In this document: positions 58,526 through 64,000 of the stretch, piece after piece
Layout of the letters: every line of letters starts with the position of its first letter
Position numbering within the stretch: position 1 is the first letter of the stretch
Position numbers and translations under genes: made by a program
The notes under the pieces: model-generated
Seen by the model: the letters and a program-made list of their open reading frames with translations, nothing else
Database searches by the model: none
What the model was told of the DNA's origin: nothing
From: Endocalyx cinctus
Lineage: Eukaryota > Ascomycota > Sordariomycetes > Amphisphaeriales > Apiosporaceae
DNA length: 64,000 nt
Direction of reading: 5' to 3'
NCBI GenBank assembly: GCA_001600455.1
Contig: BCKC01000003.1
Span: 3,076,315 to 3,140,314 of the forward strand

Positions 58526-59588
58526 TCATTTCTGAAGCTTTCGCACGAACATGAATGCGATGGTGACAACGGCCTTGATGGCGGCGACGAGCCACAAGCT
58601 CGGCTGGACGAAGCCCGTTTCCTTGGATATGATTCCTCCGATAATGGCGCCCACGAGGGTGAGCACAAAGCCGACGGCGCGCCGGTTTCGCTTCACATTC
58701 TTGGTCAGCGGGGCCAGCAGCTGCTCGTCACTGACCAGATCGCAAAGAAGACTCGTTATGACCACGGTCGGGACCTCGCCGATGCCTATCCCTCGACTGT
58801 TCACGATCTGACCGGCAGCTTGGAAACTGAGGAGCGCGACGGGCGCGAGTTCGGTGAAAACGACCTCGTTCGCCGGACGATGAGAGGGGTAACTCCCGTC
58901 AATTACACCACCCTTTTTTCGGGGTAAAGAAATAAAAAGTTAGCTTTTCGTTACCATGAAAAATCTTAAGAATGTGATATTGAGGGAGGTTCGAAGATTT
59001 TTTATGTAGTATACTAACCTGGATGAGAGCGGCCGCGACAATGACGAAAATAGTCTGTAGGAAGAAAGATCCTACTATTGTCCGACGGAGACGTCCGCCG
59101 CCGACGAGCTTATGCAACCTAGCGAAAACGAAACATCCGATGACGAAAGAGCCGATAGAAGTCAGAGAACGTGCCCATCCATATGGCTTGTTGTTCTGTC
59201 CAGATACACCCAAAGCGACGAAGATGGTGTTGCCTAAAAATGTGGTCATTAGAATCTGAATCGCATTTAGCGCATGTGGGACAAACATACCAGTTTGCAT
59301 GGACACGAAGGTACCGTAAGCTAAGGAAGTTTCGCGTCAGTTAGATGAATTTCTTTTTTCGGGTCTCTCCCAAAATCTTAGCTCAACGGTATACATACCG
59401 TTATACAGAGTACCGTCAGTGAGACCGGTGGCGAAGCAGGTCAATATCAGAGGGAATGCCGCAACAGTGGGATCTAATTCTTGCGACATCCATTCGAGAA
59501 AGCTTGGCCGAGGAGCGGGCGCGGTCACGATCTGCTCTTCCAAGTCGGAATTTGACCTGGAAGATTGGTTTTTCTCTTCATCTGGCAT
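58526..59588 (-). CDS. DUF1275 (YoaK-like) membrane protein
   Basis: Exons (transcript order) are 59588-59399, 59320-59291 (30 nt), 59233-59019 and 58912-58526, giving 273 aa. Introns are 78, 57 and 106 nt. The family signature sits across two junctions: TCFATGLTDGTLYN, then AYGTFVSMQTGNTIFVALG. About six hydrophobic helices follow (GSFVIGCFVFARLHKL, GSFFLQTIFVIVAAALI, VALLSFQAAGQIVNSRG, VGFVLTLVGAIIGGIISKE, LWLVAAIKAVVTIAFMF). DUF1275 proteins occur in bacteria and fungi as small polytopic membrane proteins of unknown function, possibly transporters. The 30-nt exon 2 is needed to complete the signature. Bases that look like an ordinary frame around 59234-59290 are intron. Confidence 0.88.
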
Positions 59589-59797
59589 TTTGAAATTTAG
59601 TGATATCAGTATCCTCGTCCTCTGATATTTTTTTCTATTTTCTCTATTGTTTTCTCTCTTTCTTTTTTCTTTCTTTTAAAGGCACACGTAATCGCTTCTT
59701 AGGTGTAATGTCTTTTTTTTCTCTCTGTTTTTTTATCCCTTTAATTACTATTATTAAAGATCGGGAATGGCCAAGGATGGTTAAGTCAATTCTTATC

Positions 59798-59833
<36 letters not shown>

Positions 59834-62800
59834 GACTATCCGAAACCGTTAGAAGAAACTCCTTGTTGGAAATTGGGATAGAAGCCGCTTATTATTGTAT
59901 TCTTGGCCATCGGGTCAATGCTAGATCCACATCGTGATACAGCCAGCGGCTGAGCGGCACCACATTTTTATTATTTATTTTATTCATAGGTATTATTATC
60001 GTTACCATCTCAAAATGCCTCATCTTTCCGTCCTTTCATCTTCCGTTATCGTCTTCATACTGTGTTTCATTATATTTATCCGAACGCATTTGTCAAGTTT
60101 ACAAAAGTCTTGTGTACACAATACAGAGTAATTCGAATTAGGTGGAATACCTGCATACGACAAGAACTTAAAATATCTGTAGCAACCCAACAAGAATCAA
60201 TAAAACGCCGTATTTGATGCCGCCCATCATCCACCGGGTTATTGCCCACTTTAAAAGTATGCGTACTGGATAGAGGGGATAGGAGTTCGGCCAAGAGGAA
60301 TGAACCTGCAGCCATTTTTCTCCTCCCTCTTTTGCGATCGAGGAGAGCGGACGGACTTCGGGTCCAAGTTCCGACGTATCTAAGTCAACCATTTCCTCCA
60401 GATTCGTTTTCTTCAAATTCCATTACAGGCTCCGCCAAGGGCGCCCAGCTTACCGCCGAGGATTGCGGCCGCCCGGGTGGTTACCGACGTGCATTTATGC
60501 CGAGAAGAACGACCCCCACCGAACCCTACAAACGCAGATCACGTTTAGGGGGTTTGATCTTCCGGACGTAGTATTGATGCAAGTAGGATTTTGATGTGAG
60601 GATTGACGATAAGGATTATAGGATTACTACGATGAAAAATATTTACTTGCGTACTCGAGAATGCATACATCGTTACTTGCTAAACGCTAATTACATTACG
60701 ATCACATACATCTTCTAAGCGAAGGAATCACTACGCCCACTCATAATTCGACGTGAAGTATCGGGTTTATAGAAATATCTTCAATGTAATCCGAACATTG
60801 ATCCAGGCCAAGTCAATAAATATGTCAAACCAGAGAGACAGGCCAATATAATTTACTCAAAAACGCCCCTGGCACAGCTAAGATGAAGGGATTTGAGATG
60901 ACAATACTTGGCAAGCGTCAAAGCCGAGTTACTCGACAAACGAAACATAGTAGGCCAGTACACTTCCGGCATGCCATTTAATCCCGAAACACTATCCGCT
61001 TAATATTACATTTTGAATCGTTTATAATCCGATGATAGAGGTATGATCAATCTTGCTCGTGGCTGACACAGAAAGCTTCCCAAAACCCAAGCCCATCTCG
61101 GGAAAAGCAGGGACGACAGTATTTGCAGAGGTTCGAGCTTAGTAAATAACCTGGTTCGCACTTCTTTACTTCGAGTACGGCGTAATTGCCACGTTCTGGG
61201 TAACCTTTCAACATGTAGTATCGGAAGACGGTCATATTCCGGACTGTACCAGTCTCACGTCTCGGCGGCCACGGAAATCAACAAAAGTGTAGGTTATCTT
61301 GGTTTTTGATGGGTTCAAGAATATTATAGATATGGTTGCAGGATCTTTGGGAAGCTACTACAGGGTCATCATGACAGCAGGTCCAATAGGACGACTATCC
61401 GGTAAAGCAAGACACATCTTGGTGCAATAAAAAAAAAGCAATATGACCCCTCTAAAGCCGATCTTGGATAAGCACGTGGCGCAAGAACCGTATATTTGTT
61501 CACTCATCAACCGTTATCGAGAGAACCGAGTATGTATTATTCTTGTAATACTCAAAATCTGTGAAGACAGGTTAAACCTCTGAGGGTTTGCCATCCACGA
61601 AGTTTCTTTTCGCCATCAGGGCGCCTAGAGACTTGGCTGGCGCTTGGTTTTGTCTTGGTCCGCTTCTCATATAGCATATTGAGCTGGGCAAAGTCTTGGG
61701 AGTTGTGAACAAATTGCTCACCACCGGACTTTTACTAATTGTTTTTGTTTATCAAAAAGAAACGAAAGAAAGGTTCCATTATCACGATGCGGAACAATAT
61801 TGAGGATCGTCTCGGGAAAACTTGAAGTAAATGAGAATATACGTATACCTTGTGAATTATTCCTCTTAATATCTGTATATGCCGAGGTCTAGAACGTAGG
61901 TCGTCTTGTTGATACTATCCCCCCACCCTACCACCCTACGAAACCTCCACGTCCAGTCCCCATCTTAGTCATGCAATACAGCAAGGAAGCATTAGCGAGA
62001 AAATGGGCATGGGGGGACAAAGCCAAGGCTATAATTCATGTAGTGCAGTATAATGCGAGGCTATATCTTTAATCGCGGCACGGCCCGTACTTCTACAAAG
62101 TACGTCATCACACGCCAAGGTGAGCAAAATAAGTCAACGACATCACACAGCTGCTACCTTATGGATTCAGATTCCCCATACACCTACCTTGGAGTTTGTA
62201 AATATGAATTCATGTGTCTCACCTAAGAGTATGGGATAATCCAAGTTTTTTCCTCTTTCTACTTTTTTTAATGTAACAGTTCTTCAGATAATAATGGCCG
62301 AAAGAGAGTTAATTAGCACGCAGTAATGAACGTTTACGTAACTATCTTCAGCGAACGGGAATACCAATGTTTTCCATTTGCCTTCACTAGCATTATTCTT
62401 TGCAGTCAAAATGCAATGGTCGATTCTCTTGGCTTTGCTAGAGTAACCTGCCATTCTTCAGCAAAGTTAACGGAAACGTCGACTTGGCTCGCTGTAATTA
62501 CTATTAATGGTATCAATGTACACGAGGACTTCACGTACTATTAGTCAACTACTAATTATATTGTTGAGGAACGACCCGGTATTCAAGATAAACTTAATAT
62601 GCATACATGTTTGCATACCATCAATACAAGAAAAGCCAAGTAGAAGGATGGGTGGATTCAAAGCGGTCATTAATTAGTGAGTTAAGCCCAATAAACCCAT
62701 CAGAACGAACGTAAGCGGACAGTCCGGATCCATATTCGGTAAAATATAGTCGTCTCCCAATTCTTTTTTTGGTTTTCTATATTGATAATCCACTCGGATA

Positions 62801-62846
62801 TTTTGACGCTCTATAGTTCTATATGTCATCACGATCTGGAGGCCTC
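59589..62846. other. gene-poor stretch with scattered coding-like pieces
   Basis: It starts with the DUF1275 promoter, which has pyrimidine-rich runs including a (CT)14 tract near 59802-59830. Coding-like pieces without a full model are a small leftward frame (60168-60392), a rightward stretch ending KRRSRLGGLIFRT at 60571 behind a possible acceptor (TTACAG at about 60428), and a leftward 62-codon frame at 61047-61235 with several Cys. The rest looks non-coding. Confidence 0.4.
60168..60392 (-). CDS. small hypothetical protein with C-terminal hydrophobic helix
   Basis: A 74-codon frame starts MVDLDTSELGPEVRPLSSIA and ends GIKYGVLLILVGLLQIF, which would suit a tail-anchored protein. There is no family match that I recognise. 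It overlaps other frames on both strands and may be chance. Confidence 0.2.
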   Translation of the reverse strand: MVDLDTSELGPEVRPLSSIAKEGGEKWLQVHSSWPNSYPLYPVRILLKWAITRWMMGGIKYGVLLILVGLLQIF

Positions 62847-63971
62847 TTAGGAGTCGGGGAAAGGGGGGAGAGCTGATGCTCGAAGGTCACGAGAACGCGA
62901 TATTTGAGATCGAAAGGGAAATACAGATTGCTCTTGCAGATTGATAGTCGAAATAGCGAATAAAATTGCGTTTGCAAAGACGTCCAATGAAGCCTCTAAA
63001 CAGCCCTGAAAGCCTGAGTTGTCTGTTTCACTTGATGATGAGCGCCATGATTTCTTTATTTCGTTATTCGTTCGTCTACCCATCGTCGGACCGAGTACGT
63101 GATTATCAAGGTACTTCTTTTCGTATTCGCCCCGTAACGGGAGCAGTCACGAGCTGAAATAACGTAAGCGCCGCTGGACCGAACGATAATCGACCCATCC
63201 TCCTTTTATCTTACCCGTCCTCTGTTCCCCAAGCCCAAGGATGGCTGAAAATTGATATTATTCATGAAGTCGCGGTACAACAATACAATTTTTGCATCTT
63301 TCATCGTGGCGCCCTTCTTTTTCCGGAGGCATATCTCAGTCAAGTCGCCTACGCGCTGAACCTACTTCTTTCTCATCCTATTCTGGCCGCCATGGAACTT
63401 GGCAATGTGTACAAGCATTATGTGCCCACAAGGCGCGCCCGGTACTTGATTTTCTGTTTTAGTTAGTTTGAACGTAACAATATAAAAAAAAGTTAGAATG
63501 AAAACTTGGCCGAAACTTGTTTTTTTTTTTTTTTTTTTTATCTTCATTAGGTTTCGATATTCTCTCTCATGATGGATATGAGGTCAAACAATGAGAAAGC
63601 AGAAAAAATAATACCATAGTAAGCTTTAGGAGTGCGCTTTGTAACTGAGGCCATCGTTGACACGCACCAAGAGGGAGAATTTTAGACGAAAACTGAAGTA
63701 CATCAAAAGAATCTTCCTCTAAACCTCGTATCCACAAAACAAAGTTATCGCGCCGATATGACAACTAGAAAGTTTCTCGTTCAGGACGTTGCATACGTAT
63801 AGTAAGAACCAGGGTCTTGAGGTACACGAACATTTCCCATCCTGGCTCGGTCTCCGACGCAGGCCCAAGTTTTGGGAGGGGGGCCATCTCCGTGCTTTTT
63901 GAGTTATTATTATCCAAGTTTTCTCTTACTTGATTTGATATTTGATGACACTCTGGGTTATTATTTTTCAT
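62847..63971 (-). other. possible multi-exon gene, model unresolved
   Basis: Several leftward pieces read like protein. One is MAPLPKLGPASETEPGWEMF (to about 63830), which a 63-nt GTGTAC...CTTTCTAG intron would join to LSYRRDNFVLWIRGLEEDSF, and that continues to about 63617. Another is EICLRKKKGATMKDAKIVLL near 63300, and a third is a Ser-rich stretch at 62847-63083. I could not link them into one frame with good splice sites. It may be a diverged gene, a decayed one, or one whose other exons lie past the right edge. The family is not recognised. Confidence 0.25.
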
Positions 63972-64000
63972 TTATCTTGTATGCATGTTTGTTTTCTGCA

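Noticed and set aside
63765..63770. A TAG stop splitting one long leftward frame, which could be read as a premature stop or an A-to-I editing site (UAG to UGG).
   Set aside because: A 63-nt intron (GTGTAC...CTTTCTAG) with a CTGAAC branch-like site ends exactly at this TAG. It is more simply a splice acceptor.
1..64000. tRNA, 5S rRNA, rRNA, CRISPR array, intact LTR or DNA transposon.
   Set aside because: I scanned for T-loop (GTTCRANNC) contexts, 5S-like words, regularly spaced repeats and transposase or integrase motifs, and found none I could support by eye.

Overview
This window is from the nuclear genome of a filamentous ascomycete (Pezizomycotina). A Sordariomycete or close relative is my best guess, but the sequence does not prove the class. 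The evidence is spliced genes with short GT-AG introns (about 52-290 nt), a fungal Zn(II)2Cys6 regulator, a chpA-type CHORD-CS protein, a She3-like protein, a fungal DUF1765 protein, fungal alpha-tubulin intron positions, and AT-rich intergenic DNA full of homopolymers and short dispersed motifs. I rebuilt exons by hand from splice sites, reading frame and family similarity, so junctions are predictions.

Layout. 1-1940 (-) is a DUF1765/UPF0592 gene cut by the left edge. A gene-poor block follows (1941-11185), with a possible degraded relic in its middle. 11186-12817 (+) is a UPC2-like Zn2Cys6 factor. 15300-16385 (-) is an HpcH/HpaI aldolase. 17357-17740 (-) is a glutaredoxin-like gene with an in-frame TGA where Trp is expected. 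18211-19397 (+) is the CHORD-CS protein. 20320-21460 (-) is an unrecognised four-TM protein, 22538-23896 (-) a mitochondrial membrane protein, and 25347-26180 (+) an alpha/beta hydrolase next to a broken coding-like stretch. 27081-28642 (+) is verprolin/WIP. 29582-32958 (-) is a large conserved fungal protein (DUF7905-like), 34082-36836 (-) a secreted GH95 alpha-fucosidase with one GC-AG intron, and 38360-39936 (-) a She3-like coiled-coil protein.

The stretch from 42 to 55 kb is a housekeeping block: PTA1/symplekin (-), COA3 (+), DEP1/Sds3-like (-), NOP12 (+) and alpha-tubulin (+). Then come a type II membrane glycosyltransferase-like protein (56071-57391, +) and a DUF1275 membrane protein (58526-59588, -). 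The last 4.4 kb holds no firm gene model.

These genes do not form an obvious cluster or operon-like system. They are ordinary chromosomal genes for 3'-end mRNA processing, chromatin, ribosome biogenesis, cytoskeleton and respiratory assembly, mixed with accessory enzymes. I found no CRISPR array, rRNA, tRNA or intact transposon, and no clearly new multi-gene system. The best leads are the disrupted glutaredoxin-like gene, the microsatellites inside introns of the four-TM gene, the optional mitochondrial presequence of the aldolase, and several uncharacterised but well-formed proteins.
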